64,000 nucleotides of DNA from Streptomyces sp. NBC_00510 (GTDB lineage: Bacteria; Actinomycetota; Actinomycetes; Streptomycetales; Streptomycetaceae): the NCBI GenBank assembly GCA_036013505.1, contig CP107851.1, positions 7,674,001 to 7,738,000 on the forward strand, in the 5' to 3' direction. The position numbers were made by a program, and so were the translations under genes. This document shows, piece after piece, positions 35,026 to 44,092 of this stretch (position 1 is the first letter of the stretch; each line of letters opens with the position of its first letter). The notes under the pieces are model-generated. The model was not told the origin of the DNA, did not search any database, and was given only the letters and a program-made list of their open reading frames with translations.

Positions 35026-35059
35026 CGGCCGCCGTGCCCCTCCGGGGGTGCGGCGGCCG
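35026..35059. terminator. Hairpin terminator between the permease and the ATPase gene
   Basis: Arms 35026-35034 and 35051-35059 (CGGCCGCCG/CGGCGGCCG) pair, extended inward by a GCCC/GGGG stem after one mismatch, between two convergent stop codons. Confidence 0.6.
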
Positions 35060-35063
35060 CGCG

Positions 35064-35621
35064 TCAGACCAGCACCGGTTCGGCCGCGGCCGGGACCAGC
35101 CGATCGAGCACCGGGGCCCAGGCCTCCGGCGTCTCGGGGAGCACCGGCAGCGTCCGCGGGGCGACCTTGCGGACGACGGCCGCCGACACCTGCTCGGTCA
35201 TCGCCCTGGACGAGACCGTCGCCTCGGCCCGGAGCGTGAACCACACGACCTTGCCACCGTCGTTGACGGTCTCGGTGCCCCAGCTGTCGCTCATCGACAC
35301 GACCATGGCGAGGCCGCGGCCGCAGGTGGCCAGGGGCTCGAACTCGCGGACCCGCGGCAGGCGCGGATCGTTGTCCGAGACGGCGACGGTGAGCCAGCCG
35401 GAGGCGAAACTCAGCTCGACGGAACAGCGCTTGTCCGGCCGGGCGTGCCGGTGGACGTTGCCGAGCAGTTCGGTGATGCCCAGCAGAGTGGGGTCGATCA
35501 GGGGGTCCAGCCGCCAGTACCGCAGTTGAGCGGCGACGATGCGGCGTACCTGCTGGATCCGGGACGGCAGTGCCTCAAGTTCCAGGGCACACTGCCGTTT
35601 ACTGCCTTCTGAGCTGATCAC
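35064..35621 (-). CDS. Anti-sigma-factor-like ATP-binding protein (RsbW/HATPase_c_2)
   Basis: 185 residues from GTG 35621, which has GGAGGGAG eight bases upstream; the open frame continues upstream without coding character. GHKL motifs: LLGITELLGNVHRHARPDK (N-box), VAVSDNDPRLP (G1) and GRGLAMVVSMSDSWGTE (G2). Streptomyces encode dozens of these; some are anti-sigma kinases, others partners of SpoIIE-type phosphatases. No sigma factor or antagonist gene is adjacent. Confidence 0.92.
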   Translation of the reverse strand: MISSEGSKRQCALELEALPSRIQQVRRIVAAQLRYWRLDPLIDPTLLGITELLGNVHRHARPDKRCSVELSFASGWLTVAVSDNDPRLPRVREFEPLATCGRGLAMVVSMSDSWGTETVNDGGKVVWFTLRAEATVSSRAMTEQVSAAVVRKVAPRTLPVLPETPEAWAPVLDRLVPAAAEPVLV

Positions 35622-35810
35622 GGCTGCGACTCCCTCCGCGGTGAGGGCGCGCCCCTGTGATCGGGGCATGCCCCGCCCGCATGGTATGGGAACACCTTTG
35701 CGGGATTGCTGTGAGTGACTGCTGCAGTGACTCCGTGACGCCACTCAAGGATCACCCCGATGGATGCTTACCGCAACTCCGTGAACGCGGAGAGTGCCGT
35801 TCCGCTCGGC

Positions 35811-36119
35811 TCAGCGGCGCGCGACCCGTTCCCGGGCCGTGCGCAGGGCGTCCAGGAAGCGCCCCGCGGACGCCGCGCCCTGCGTGCGCAGGGTCAGCAG
35901 GTAGCCGGTGCCGTTGAGCCGTGTCAGGGTGCGCCGCCGCACCGCGAAACGCGGGGTCAGGGCGTGGACGTCCTCCACCGGGGCGCTGTCGATCTCCCGC
36001 CCGCGGCTGGTGAGCAGCACCAGGCGGCCGTCACGGATCAGGACCTGCCCGCCCCGGGTGAGCGACCGCAGCCGCCGTCCGATCCGCACCCCTGTGGCGG
36101 TGAACTCCGCTTCGGCCAC
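35811..36119 (-). CDS. Small hypothetical protein
   Basis: 102 residues from GTG 36119 with AGGAGGGG upstream. Basic, beta-rich core: RRLRSLTRGGQVLIRDGRLV-LLTSRGREIDSAPVED and RRTLTRLNGTGYLLTL, then a helix (AGRFLDALRTARERVARR). The arrangement (short strands ending in a C-terminal helix) recalls a minimal PH-like fold, but I would not assign it. Divergent from the PLP enzyme gene. Confidence 0.65.
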   Translation of the reverse strand: MAEAEFTATGVRIGRRLRSLTRGGQVLIRDGRLVLLTSRGREIDSAPVEDVHALTPRFAVRRRTLTRLNGTGYLLTLRTQGAASAGRFLDALRTARERVARR

Positions 36120-36185
36120 GGCGCATCCCCTCCTTCGTCCGCTCGAAGTCTGCCCGCTCCGGGGGGCGTGGCACCAGCGTCTGCC

Positions 36186-36191
36186 TATGAT
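36186..36191 (+). promoter_or_regulatory. -10 box before the PLP enzyme gene
   Basis: TATGAT, a near-consensus -10, 32 bases upstream of GTG 36224. No good -35 is seen 17-18 bases further upstream. Confidence 0.4.
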
Positions 36192-36223
36192 CGGGACACG
36201 GGCGCGAACGGAAGGCGGCGCAG

Positions 36224-37375
36224 GTGGACAGCAGCGAGAAGGGTGACCGCGAAGACCGTGCGAGGGCGACGGAGGCGATGCCCACCGTCGACGTGGACCG
36301 GACCGACCCGGACTACCGGGGGTGGCTGAAAGAGGCCGTGCGCAAGGTCCAGGCGGACGCCAACCGCTCCGCCGACACACACCTGTTGCGCTTCCCGCTC
36401 CCCGACGCCTGGGGCATCGACCTCTACCTGAAGGACGAGTCGACCCACCCGACCGGCAGCCTCAAGCACCGCCTCGCCCGTTCGCTGTTCCTCTACGGCC
36501 TCTGCAACGGCTGGGTCCGGCCGGGCAAGCCCGTCATCGAGGCCTCCAGCGGTTCGACCGCGGTGTCCGAGGCGTACTTCGCCGCCTTGATCGGCGTGCC
36601 GTTCATCGCCGTGATCCCGCGCACCACCAGCTGGGAGAAGCAGCGGCTGATCGAGTTCCACGGCGGCCGGTGCCACCTGGTGGACGACCCGCGGACGGTC
36701 TACGAGGTCTCCGCCCGCCTCGCGGAGGAGAGCGGCGGCCACTACATGGACCAGTTCACCTACGCCGAGCGCGCCACCGACTGGCGCGGCAACAACAACA
36801 TCGCCGAGTCGATATACCAGCAGCTGAGCCTGGAACGGAACCCCTGCCCGGCGTGGATCGTGGCCACCGCCGGCACCGGCGGCACCTCGGCCACCATCGC
36901 CCGCTACATCCACTACATGCAGTACGAAACCCTGGTGTGCGTCGCGGACCCGGAGAACTCGGTGTTCTTCGACGGCTGGGTGAGCGGCGACGACTCCGTG
37001 TGCTGCGACCGCGGTTCACGGATCGAGGGCATCGGCCGCCCGAGGGTGGAGCCCAGCTTCGTGCCCGGTGCCATCGACCGGATGATGAAGGTGCCGGACG
37101 CGGCGTCGGTGGCGGCGGTCCGCGCCCTGGAGGCGGCCATCGGGCGCAAGGCCGGGGGATCGACGGGCACCGGCCTGTGGAGCGCCTTCAAGATCGTCTC
37201 GGAGATGGTCGCGGCGGGCCGCACGGGCAGTGTCGTCACCTTGCTGTGCGACCCTGGCGACCGGTACCTGGACAAGTACTATTCCGATGCCTGGCTCGCC
37301 CAACAGGGCTTGGACGTCACGCCGTACGCCGTCACCATCGACGCCTTCCTGACGGCGGGGAGCTGGCCGGACTGA
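36224..37375 (+). CDS. PLP-dependent cysteine synthase family protein (Cds1-like)
   Basis: 383 residues. The PLP lysine is in [15 protein letters not shown]; the phosphate/sulfur loop [19 protein letters not shown] and the glycine loop [17 protein letters not shown] are conserved, as is [13 protein letters not shown]. The long form with [14 protein letters not shown] resembles mycobacterial Cds1 (L-cysteine desulfhydrase, releasing H2S, pyruvate and ammonia) more than CysK or CysM. Biochemical role is therefore likely cysteine degradation or sulfide production rather than synthesis; this is inference from resemblance. Confidence 0.85.
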   Translation: MDSSEKGDREDRARATEAMPTVDVDRTDPDYRGWLKEAVRKVQADANRSADTHLLRFPLPDAWGIDLYLKDESTHPTGSLKHRLARSLFLYGLCNGWVRPGKPVIEASSGSTAVSEAYFAALIGVPFIAVIPRTTSWEKQRLIEFHGGRCHLVDDPRTVYEVSARLAEESGGHYMDQFTYAERATDWRGNNNIAESIYQQLSLERNPCPAWIVATAGTGGTSATIARYIHYMQYETLVCVADPENSVFFDGWVSGDDSVCCDRGSRIEGIGRPRVEPSFVPGAIDRMMKVPDAASVAAVRALEAAIGRKAGGSTGTGLWSAFKIVSEMVAAGRTGSVVTLLCDPGDRYLDKYYSDAWLAQQGLDVTPYAVTIDAFLTAGSWPD

Positions 37376-37468
37376 CCCGGTCCGTCCGTTCCGTTCTGTT
37401 ACGTCGTGGTCACCGGGAGTCCGCCGGAGTACCGCCTTCCCTTCCACGGGCGCTCTTAGCGTCCGGAT

Positions 37469-38869
37469 ATGACGATCTCTCACGTCGCGCCTCCGGCGGT
37501 CGCGCCGCCGTCCCCCGCACCCGGTGCGTCCGCACCGCCGGTGCGCCGGGCGCCGGTACCGCCCGTCCGGGCGCGGCGCCGGCGCATGCCGCCCCCGGCG
37601 CGCCTGGTCGTCCAGGCGACCGCCGCGCTGGTGGCCGTCCTCGCCCTGTGCCTCGCCGTGGTCGTCGGGGCCGTCACCGTACGGTCGGACGCCGAGCAGT
37701 TGCGCGACACCTCCGCGCACCGCGCCGCCGTCACTGCGGAACTCCGCTTCGCCCTGGCGGACCTGGACGCCCAGCGCGCCAACCAGCTGGTGCCCGGCCA
37801 CGCGGTCGACGACCCCGAGGTGTCGGTCGGCAACCGCCTCCTCGCGCTCATCACCGCCCAGCAGCGCCGTGCCCAGGCCAGCGACCTCCTCCGGCAGCTC
37901 GGCGGCGACGAGGCCCATGCCGCGCAGGTGCGCGGCATCCTCGACCTGCTCGGGCGCTACGACGACGCCAGCGGTCGTGCCGCCTACGTCGACGAGCAGC
38001 ACCACGACCGGGCCGCGGGCCACCCGCCGGCGGTCGCCGTCGCCTTCTCCGCCGAGGCGGGCGACATCATGCACAGCCACCTGCTGCCCAAGGTCGCGAC
38101 GCTGGCGAAGGCCTACGACGCGCAGGCCACCGCGGCGTCGCGCACCGCGCAGGACGCCGCCGTGCGCTCGGCCGTGGCCGTGGGGTTCCTGGGCCTGGTC
38201 GCCGTCGCCGTACTCCTGTGGTGGCAGCGGGACCTGACCCGCCGTTACCGCCGTGTCCTCAACCCGGCGCTGGCCGCCGCCACGGCCGCGGCGCTCGGGG
38301 TCACCCTCGCCGGCGTGTTCTCCTTCACCGGTGCCGCCGCCGACCTCGACGCGGGGACCCGGGACGGACTGCGCCCCTGGTCCCGGCTCACACAGGCCCG
38401 CGCGGTCGCCGCGGAGGCCGCCGCCACGCAGAGCCGCTGGCTCGTCAACGGCGCCGAGCCGCAGCAGCGCGCCGAACTCGACGCGCTCAACCGGCGGCTG
38501 GACGGCCTGCTCGCCCCCGACGGCTGGGCCGCGGCGGACGAGCGTCCCGCGTACGCCGACGTCAACGAGCGCTACGGGCACTTCCGCGCCGACGACCGCA
38601 AGCTCGTCGAGCTGATGGCCGGCAAGCGGATCGACGAGGCGGCCGTGGTGCTCACCGACGTCGGGCGCGGCGAGGTGGGGTTCGACTTCTGGGACTTCGC
38701 GACCACCCTGGACGTGCTCGCGCAGGACCAGCAGGCCGACTTCACCGTGCGCACGGACGCCGCGCGCTCCGCGCTCGACGGCTGGCCCGCCGTTCCCGCG
38801 GGCGTCCTCGGCATCGCCGCGGCCCTCGTCGTGGTCGGTGTGCGGCCGCGGCTCGCGGAGTACCGGTGA
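37469..38869 (+). CDS. Membrane protein with two four-helix sensor-like modules, no output domain
   Basis: 466 residues from ATG 37469; TAGCGT (37457-37462) ends six bases upstream, so leaderless. After a Pro-rich cytoplasmic tail (1-42) come helix 1 (VVQATAALVAVLALCLAVVV), a helical extracellular domain (about 70-215), helix 2 (SAVAVGFLGLVAVAVLLWW), a short loop, helix 3 (near 275), a second helical extracellular domain (about 290-430) and a final helix. The two domains look like chemoreceptor or kinase-type 4HB sensor modules, but no kinase, HAMP or methyl-accepting part follows. I do not recognise a named family. Confidence 0.7.
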   Translation: MTISHVAPPAVAPPSPAPGASAPPVRRAPVPPVRARRRRMPPPARLVVQATAALVAVLALCLAVVVGAVTVRSDAEQLRDTSAHRAAVTAELRFALADLDAQRANQLVPGHAVDDPEVSVGNRLLALITAQQRRAQASDLLRQLGGDEAHAAQVRGILDLLGRYDDASGRAAYVDEQHHDRAAGHPPAVAVAFSAEAGDIMHSHLLPKVATLAKAYDAQATAASRTAQDAAVRSAVAVGFLGLVAVAVLLWWQRDLTRRYRRVLNPALAAATAAALGVTLAGVFSFTGAAADLDAGTRDGLRPWSRLTQARAVAAEAAATQSRWLVNGAEPQQRAELDALNRRLDGLLAPDGWAAADERPAYADVNERYGHFRADDRKLVELMAGKRIDEAAVVLTDVGRGEVGFDFWDFATTLDVLAQDQQADFTVRTDAARSALDGWPAVPAGVLGIAAALVVVGVRPRLAEYR

Positions 38870-38959
38870 GGCGGTGGTCCCGGGGCCGACGGGGCTTGTG
38901 GGGAAACTGCGTTCGGTTATAGAAAGGCCTGTCAGTCCGATCTTGTGAAAGAGCTTCCG

Positions 38960-40150
38960 GTGACCACCACTCCGCCGCCCCCCGACGACGTCCCCTCCGT
39001 GCCCGACGACATCTGGGAGCGGTTCGTCCAGGACAGCGAGGCGGATATCCGCGCGTCGGCGCCCAAGGAACCCTCCGCGCGGGCCCGTATGGTCACCGAG
39101 CGACTGCGGCAGCAGGACGCGGAGGCGGCGCGCCGCACCAAGCGCAAAGGGCGCGGCAACCCGCCGCCCGCGCAGCCCGAGGGCTGGCGCACCGGCCCCG
39201 CGGTCTACGCGGTCGAGGCGCGCGGCCACCGGCGCCGCCGGTGGCTCGGGCTGGTCGGCGTCCTCGTCGCCGTCGGGGTGCTGCTGTTCGCTTTGAACCC
39301 GGGCTGGGCGCTGGACGCGATGCGCGGCAGCGCGGCCCCGGACCCCTCGCCGCTCCCCGCGGAGACCGCGCGGCCGACGAGCGCCCCGTCGAAGGAGGCG
39401 TTCCCCGGCACGCCCACGCTTGAGGACCCGTTCGCCGGCTCCCCGGCGAAGCAGTACGCCGACGGCGCCGCGGGGATCGTCCCGCCGAAGGCGCGGTCGG
39501 CCGGCTGGATGACGTCGGCGCAGGTGACGGCGGCCCTCAAAAACGTCAAGGCGTACCTGGTCGACACCAACCTCGACCCCGCGACGCTTCGGGGCGAACG
39601 GCCCGACGCCGCCCTGGGGATGCTCGATCCGAGCCAGCGCGACCTGCGCACCCGGTTCGAGACGGCCTTCCGCAAGCCGACCGAGAAGAACGACCCGCTC
39701 CGGCTCGCGGTGCGCTTCAAGCCTTCCGAAGTCGCCCTGGCGGGAGATGTGGTCAAGACCCGCGGCCGGATGGCCTTCGCGAAGGGCAAGGACCGCGCCG
39801 TCGTCGTCCACGCCGACTACACCTTCGTGTACCCCCTGGTGCAGGCGGGGTCCGGTTCCACCGAGGTCGCCCGGACGATCATCCGCCGCATCCTGGACGT
39901 GGAGTTCCCCGACCCGTCCCGCTACCGGGTGACCCCCGGCAAGTTCGCGATCACCCTGTACGTCGACGACGTCGCCAACACGGCCTGCTCCGTCCATGAC
40001 GGCTGGCTCCACCCGCAGTTCGCCTCCGACGCCTCGCCGGGGGACGACCCCGGTCGGTCGGGGCCCACCGTGGACCCCTACGACCGCAGCAGGGACCTCA
40101 AGGCCGGGCGGACGGGGTCAGAGGGCTGCGGCACCGTCTCCCGTACCTGA
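38960..40150 (+). CDS. Single-pass membrane protein of unknown function
   Basis: 396 residues from GTG 38960, with AAAGAG seven bases upstream; GTG 38945 is an alternative. A Pro-rich cytoplasmic part (SVPDDIWERFVQDSEADIRA, then a basic stretch RRTKRKGRGNP) is followed by one helix (WLGLVGVLVAVGVLLFALNP) and a 270-residue extracellular domain with YLVDTNLDPATLRGERPDAA, MLDPSQRDLRTRFETAF and KFAITLYVDDVANTACSVHDG. Similar proteins are common beside regulatory genes in Streptomyces, with no known role. Weak relation to the upstream sensor-like protein is only positional. Confidence 0.7.
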   Translation: MTTTPPPPDDVPSVPDDIWERFVQDSEADIRASAPKEPSARARMVTERLRQQDAEAARRTKRKGRGNPPPAQPEGWRTGPAVYAVEARGHRRRRWLGLVGVLVAVGVLLFALNPGWALDAMRGSAAPDPSPLPAETARPTSAPSKEAFPGTPTLEDPFAGSPAKQYADGAAGIVPPKARSAGWMTSAQVTAALKNVKAYLVDTNLDPATLRGERPDAALGMLDPSQRDLRTRFETAFRKPTEKNDPLRLAVRFKPSEVALAGDVVKTRGRMAFAKGKDRAVVVHADYTFVYPLVQAGSGSTEVARTIIRRILDVEFPDPSRYRVTPGKFAITLYVDDVANTACSVHDGWLHPQFASDASPGDDPGRSGPTVDPYDRSRDLKAGRTGSEGCGTVSRT

Positions 40151-40176
40151 GGCCCCGGCTCCGCCGGGAGGCCCGT

Positions 40177-40653
40177 TCAGGAGGCCAGCCGGCGGTCCAG
40201 CGAGCGGACCGCGGAACGGAACGACAGGCCGAGGCCCGGGCGGGACAGGAGCAGGAAGGTGCGCAGGGACGGGGCGCCGTCGGCGGCGAAGGTCCAGCGC
40301 ACGTGGGTGCCGCCGGCCGGGGTGGGGGAGAGCGCCCATTCCTCCAGCAGGGCGCGCAGGCCAGGGGCGTTCGTGGCGTCGACGCGGTAGGCGAAGCGCC
40401 GCGGGGGCTCGTCGGCGAGGACGGTCTCCTCGAAACGCACTCCTCCCCGGAGCCCGATCGCGCGGCCCGTGGCGGTCGGCACGGCGGCCGTGACGGCGCC
40501 GAACCACGCCGTCCAGCCCTCGGTGTCCTTGGCGAGCGCGGCGTGCACGGCGTCGGGCGGCGCCGTGACGTCGGCGGCGAAGACGAGACGCAGCGGCGCC
40601 GAGGCGAGGAAGCCCAGGTCCACCTGACGTGTGGGGCGCAGTCGGCGGGTCAT
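40177..40653 (-). CDS. SRPBCC-family protein
   Basis: 158 residues. START/polyketide-cyclase-like fold: LVFAADVTAPPDAVHAALAK, GWTAWFGAVTA, VRFEETVLADEPPRRFAYRV and THVRWTFAADGAPSLRTFLL. Members bind hydrophobic ligands or serve as cyclases or ligand sensors; the short stand-alone form suggests polyketide_cyc2 type. TACCGT ends seven bases before ATG 40653, so leaderless. The DeoR gene's stop lies 26 bases upstream. Confidence 0.85.
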   Translation of the reverse strand: MTRRLRPTRQVDLGFLASAPLRLVFAADVTAPPDAVHAALAKDTEGWTAWFGAVTAAVPTATGRAIGLRGGVRFEETVLADEPPRRFAYRVDATNAPGLRALLEEWALSPTPAGGTHVRWTFAADGAPSLRTFLLLSRPGLGLSFRSAVRSLDRRLAS

Positions 40654-40678
40654 GGGCCGTACGGTAGTTGATACTCTG

Positions 40679-41542
40679 TCAGTTGTCTGCGGGACCCTCG
40701 CGCAGGGCGCCGCCCGGCTCGGTGTCCCCGGGCTCGCCGGCGACGATCAGGTCCGACAGGTGCTCGGCGATCTCCGCCCGGAGCACCTCGGGGATGCCCG
40801 CGTCGGTGACGAGGGTGTCCACGTCCTCCAGGGTGGCGAAGGAGCTCAGTCCCACGGTGCCCCACTTGGTGTGGTCGGCGATGACGACCACCCGGCGTGC
40901 GGAGCGGACGAAGCGCCGGTTGGTCTCCGCCTCGGCGAGGTTGGGGGTGGACAGGCCGGCCTCGACCGAGATGCCGTGGACGCCGAGGAAGAGCAGGTCG
41001 AAGTGGAGCGAGCCGATCGCCCGGTCCGCGACGGGGCCGACGAGGGAGTCCGAGGGGGTGCGCACACCGCCGGTGAGGACGACGGTCGCGGCGCCCTCGC
41101 GGCCGCCGCCCGCGCCGCGGGCCGCGGAGTGGAAGACGTCGGCGACGCGGACGGAGTTGGTGACCACGGTGAGGTCGGGCACGTCGAGGAGGTGCTGGGC
41201 CAGGGCGTACGTCGTCGTGCCGCCGGTGAGCGCGATGGCGCTGCCGGGGGTGACCAGGCGGGCGGCGGCGCGGGCGATGGCCTCCTTGGCCCCGAGCTCG
41301 AGGCCCGCCTTCGCCTCGAAGCCCGGCTCGTGGCTGCTGGCGGGGGCGACCGGCACGGCGCCGCCGTGGACCTTCTCGACCACGCCCTGACGGGCGAGCG
41401 CGTCGAGGTCGCGGCGGACGGTCATGTCCGACACGTTCAGCTTCCGGGTCAGCTCGTTGACCCGGACCCCGCCGCGGCGCCGGACCTCGTCCAGGATCAG
41501 CGCACGCCGCTGTTCCGCGAGCAGGTTCTGGTTGTCGCTCAC
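40679..41542 (-). CDS. DeoR-family transcriptional regulator
   Basis: 287 residues from GTG 41542. Helix-turn-helix LLAEQRRALILDEVRRRGGV-RVNELTRKLNVSDMTVRRDL (residues 6-45), then the DeoRC sugar-phosphate isomerase-like domain: IALTGGTTTYALAQHL, LTVVTNSVRVADVF, VVLTGGVRTPSDSLVGP and VVVIADHTKWG. It would sense a sugar phosphate. The usual sugar PTS or kinase neighbours are missing, so targets are not evident. It is divergent from the membrane hydrolase gene. Confidence 0.93.
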   Translation of the reverse strand: MSDNQNLLAEQRRALILDEVRRRGGVRVNELTRKLNVSDMTVRRDLDALARQGVVEKVHGGAVPVAPASSHEPGFEAKAGLELGAKEAIARAAARLVTPGSAIALTGGTTTYALAQHLLDVPDLTVVTNSVRVADVFHSAARGAGGGREGAATVVLTGGVRTPSDSLVGPVADRAIGSLHFDLLFLGVHGISVEAGLSTPNLAEAETNRRFVRSARRVVVIADHTKWGTVGLSSFATLEDVDTLVTDAGIPEVLRAEIAEHLSDLIVAGEPGDTEPGGALREGPADN

Positions 41543-41791
41543 CCGAGGTCCCGTCCCATCCTCTGATGTGATCCCGATGCTGCCCGGACCGGCAGTCTCG
41601 CCATCCTTCCACGACCGCCCCCGCCGGACGGGGGGCGAAGGGCGCGGGGTGACCGGTCCCACACGTACCGCGTGTGACACGTTCGGGTGGCATTCGTGAA
41701 CACCTCTGTCCAGTACTGGTACGTGTGCCCGATTCTGAATACGCGCGATGCCGTACGCGCGTCACGGGGAAAGTACGGGGAGGCGATCGCG

Positions 41792-44092
41792 ATGCGGTCG
41801 GATACGGTACGGACGGAACTGGCGCTGGAGTTGCTGGTCCACGGCGTCGGCGGGACGACCCCGCAGACGATGCTCAACGACCCGCGCATCACGCGCGTCT
41901 GCGGTGACGACACCGCCGGGATCTACCGGCGTGCCGAGGACGCCGACGCGGAGCGGCGTCCGCAGGAGTACGGCGAGGGCCCGGTGCCCGACGCCTACTC
42001 CTGGTGCAATCTGACGTCCGGGGACGGCAGTCGTGCACTGTGGCTGCTCCTGCTGCCCTTCATGGTGGCCAACCTGGCCCACTGGATGCGGCCGCCGGTC
42101 TCCCGGCCGCGCCTGGACCGGGCGTACGACGTGCTGGTGCGGCTGCTGGCGCTGTCGCTGACGGTGCTGCTGGTGGCGGCGGCCTGCGAGGTCGCGATGG
42201 ACCTGGTGGCCTGGCAGTGCGCGGGCAACGCGGCCTGCGCGGGCGGGAAGAGCTGGCTCTCGTTCCTCGCCGCCGGCGAGCCGGGGCGCCGGATCGCCGC
42301 CGGGGCCGCGCTGCCCGTCGGGCTGACCCTGCTGCTGTGGTGGCTCTCCCGGCGCACCTGGTACGCCTACGAGTCCCAGCGGCCCCTGCCGGGCCCGCAT
42401 CCGGGCGAGCGGGAGGGGCCGGACGTCACGCCGCTGGCCCGGCGCGGCTTCTGGTACGGGCGGCGGCTGGTCGCCAGGCTCCGTGCGGCCCACACGGCGG
42501 CCGGGCTGCTCACGGTCGCGGTCGCCCTGGTCGTCCCCCCGCTCGAACGGGACATGGACGTCGGCGGGATCCGGATACTCGCCGCGGTCGGCTGGCTGCT
42601 GACGGGCGCCCTGGCCGGGTTGACGGTCGCGGCGATCGCCGTGACCTGCGGCATGGGACGCAGCGAGCACGCGCCGGACGAGGCCCTGGATCCACGGCTC
42701 GCCCGGGCGATGCTCGGCGGGACGGCCGCCGCGCTGCTGGCCACGGCCGGATACGCCTGCTGGCACCGGCCGGGATGGAACGCCGGCGGGCGGCTGCCCG
42801 CAGGGGAGGCCTTCGGCTGGCTCGCCCTGGCACAGGGGCTGTTGCTCGTGGTGCTGGCGTGCGTCGCCCGTCTGATGCACCGCTCCGGCGGCGGGCGGGC
42901 GGAGCTGCGGGGTCTCGGGGGACCGGCGGTGGCCCTGCTCGCGTGCTCGCTCGGCGGGGTGCTCACCGGAGGGATCGCCCAGCGGGTCGCGGACTGGCTG
43001 GACCGCGGTGCCACGCCGGGCAGCGGGGGCAGCGCCGTCGCCGGGCCGCCCGTGCTGCTGTCCTGGCAGGCATCGGCGATCCCGGTGCTGCTGCTGGTGC
43101 TGGCCGTGGTGGTCGTCGTGCGCGGCAGGAGGCTGCTGCGCCGGACCCGGGCGCTGGTGCCGAAGGTGGAGTCCGACTATCCGGGGGAGGAGCACGAGCC
43201 GGCGCGCAGCCGCCAGATCGCCCTGGCCCGGGCCAGGGCCGAACTCACCGATCAGGCAGCCCTGTTCATCGGGGTCATCGGGACGGTGGCCTTCCTGCTG
43301 GGCGCGGGGGCGCTCGCCGGGGCATGGCTGAGCGGTGCCGTCCCCGGGCGGGCCGGGGCCGACCCGCCCGGATGGGTGCGCACGGTCGCGGAGACCGCCC
43401 AGGCCCTGGGCTCCTGGCTGGTCGGCGCCGGGGTGGTGGCCCTGATCGCGCTCGGCCGCAGGGCCTACCGCGACGCCGGGGCACGCCGCACCGTCGGCAT
43501 CCTCTGGGACGTCGGCACCTTCTGGCCGCGCGCCGCGCACCCCTTCGCCCCGCCCTGCTACGCCGAGCGCGCGGTGCCGGACCTGACCTGGCGCATGACG
43601 ACCTGGACGCGGGCGAATCACGGCCGGATCATCCTCTCCGGGCACTCCCAGGGGAGCGTCCTGGCCGCGGCGGCGGTCTGGCAGCTGGATCCGGCGACCC
43701 GGGCGCGGATCGCCCTGCTCACCTACGGCTCGCCGCTGGGCCGGTTGTACGGGCGCTGGTTCCCCGCCTACTTCGGGCCCCCCGCGCTGACCTCGCTCCA
43801 CGGCGAGCTGCACGCCTGGCGCAATCTGTGGCGGCGTACGGATCCGATCGGCGGCCCGGTGCACCTCGACGAGCCCGGGCCACCGGTCGACCGTGCGCCG
43901 CTGCCCGATCCTGCGGCGTACGGCCGGACGGAGGAACACCCACTGCCCGCGCCCCTGCTGACGCACTTCGACTACCAGGCCGACCCGGCCTTCGCGGCCG
44001 AGCGCGGTGCGCTGCTCCGCTGGCTGTACCGCAACGTGGAGGGAGTACTGCCCGGGCAGGGTCAGGGCAGCGGGGGGAGGTCCTCCGGGTAG
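41792..44092 (+). CDS. Polytopic membrane protein with split alpha/beta-hydrolase motifs
   Basis: 766 residues from ATG 41792, with GGGAGG 8 bases upstream. Residues 14-21 (LLVHGVGG) look like the oxyanion-hole strand of a lipase-like alpha/beta hydrolase; the nucleophile elbow is only at about 615 (IILSGHSQGSVLAAAAV), followed by LLTYGSPLGRLY and DPIGG. About ten hydrophobic helices lie between them (residues 75-575). A large membrane insert in one hydrolase domain, or a hydrolase fused to a channel-like region, would both fit. Substrate unknown. It ends inside the convergent AAA+ gene (31-bp overlap). Confidence 0.8.
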   Translation: MRSDTVRTELALELLVHGVGGTTPQTMLNDPRITRVCGDDTAGIYRRAEDADAERRPQEYGEGPVPDAYSWCNLTSGDGSRALWLLLLPFMVANLAHWMRPPVSRPRLDRAYDVLVRLLALSLTVLLVAAACEVAMDLVAWQCAGNAACAGGKSWLSFLAAGEPGRRIAAGAALPVGLTLLLWWLSRRTWYAYESQRPLPGPHPGEREGPDVTPLARRGFWYGRRLVARLRAAHTAAGLLTVAVALVVPPLERDMDVGGIRILAAVGWLLTGALAGLTVAAIAVTCGMGRSEHAPDEALDPRLARAMLGGTAAALLATAGYACWHRPGWNAGGRLPAGEAFGWLALAQGLLLVVLACVARLMHRSGGGRAELRGLGGPAVALLACSLGGVLTGGIAQRVADWLDRGATPGSGGSAVAGPPVLLSWQASAIPVLLLVLAVVVVVRGRRLLRRTRALVPKVESDYPGEEHEPARSRQIALARARAELTDQAALFIGVIGTVAFLLGAGALAGAWLSGAVPGRAGADPPGWVRTVAETAQALGSWLVGAGVVALIALGRRAYRDAGARRTVGILWDVGTFWPRAAHPFAPPCYAERAVPDLTWRMTTWTRANHGRIILSGHSQGSVLAAAAVWQLDPATRARIALLTYGSPLGRLYGRWFPAYFGPPALTSLHGELHAWRNLWRRTDPIGGPVHLDEPGPPVDRAPLPDPAAYGRTEEHPLPAPLLTHFDYQADPAFAAERGALLRWLYRNVEGVLPGQGQGSGGRSSG

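Noticed and set aside
31691-35026. 1111-residue frame antisense to the ABC ATPase and permease
   Set aside because: Shadow of strongly coding ABC genes; no recognisable motifs.
37016-40012. 998-residue frame antisense to the two membrane proteins
   Set aside because: Antisense shadow with low-complexity Gly/Arg/Asp composition.
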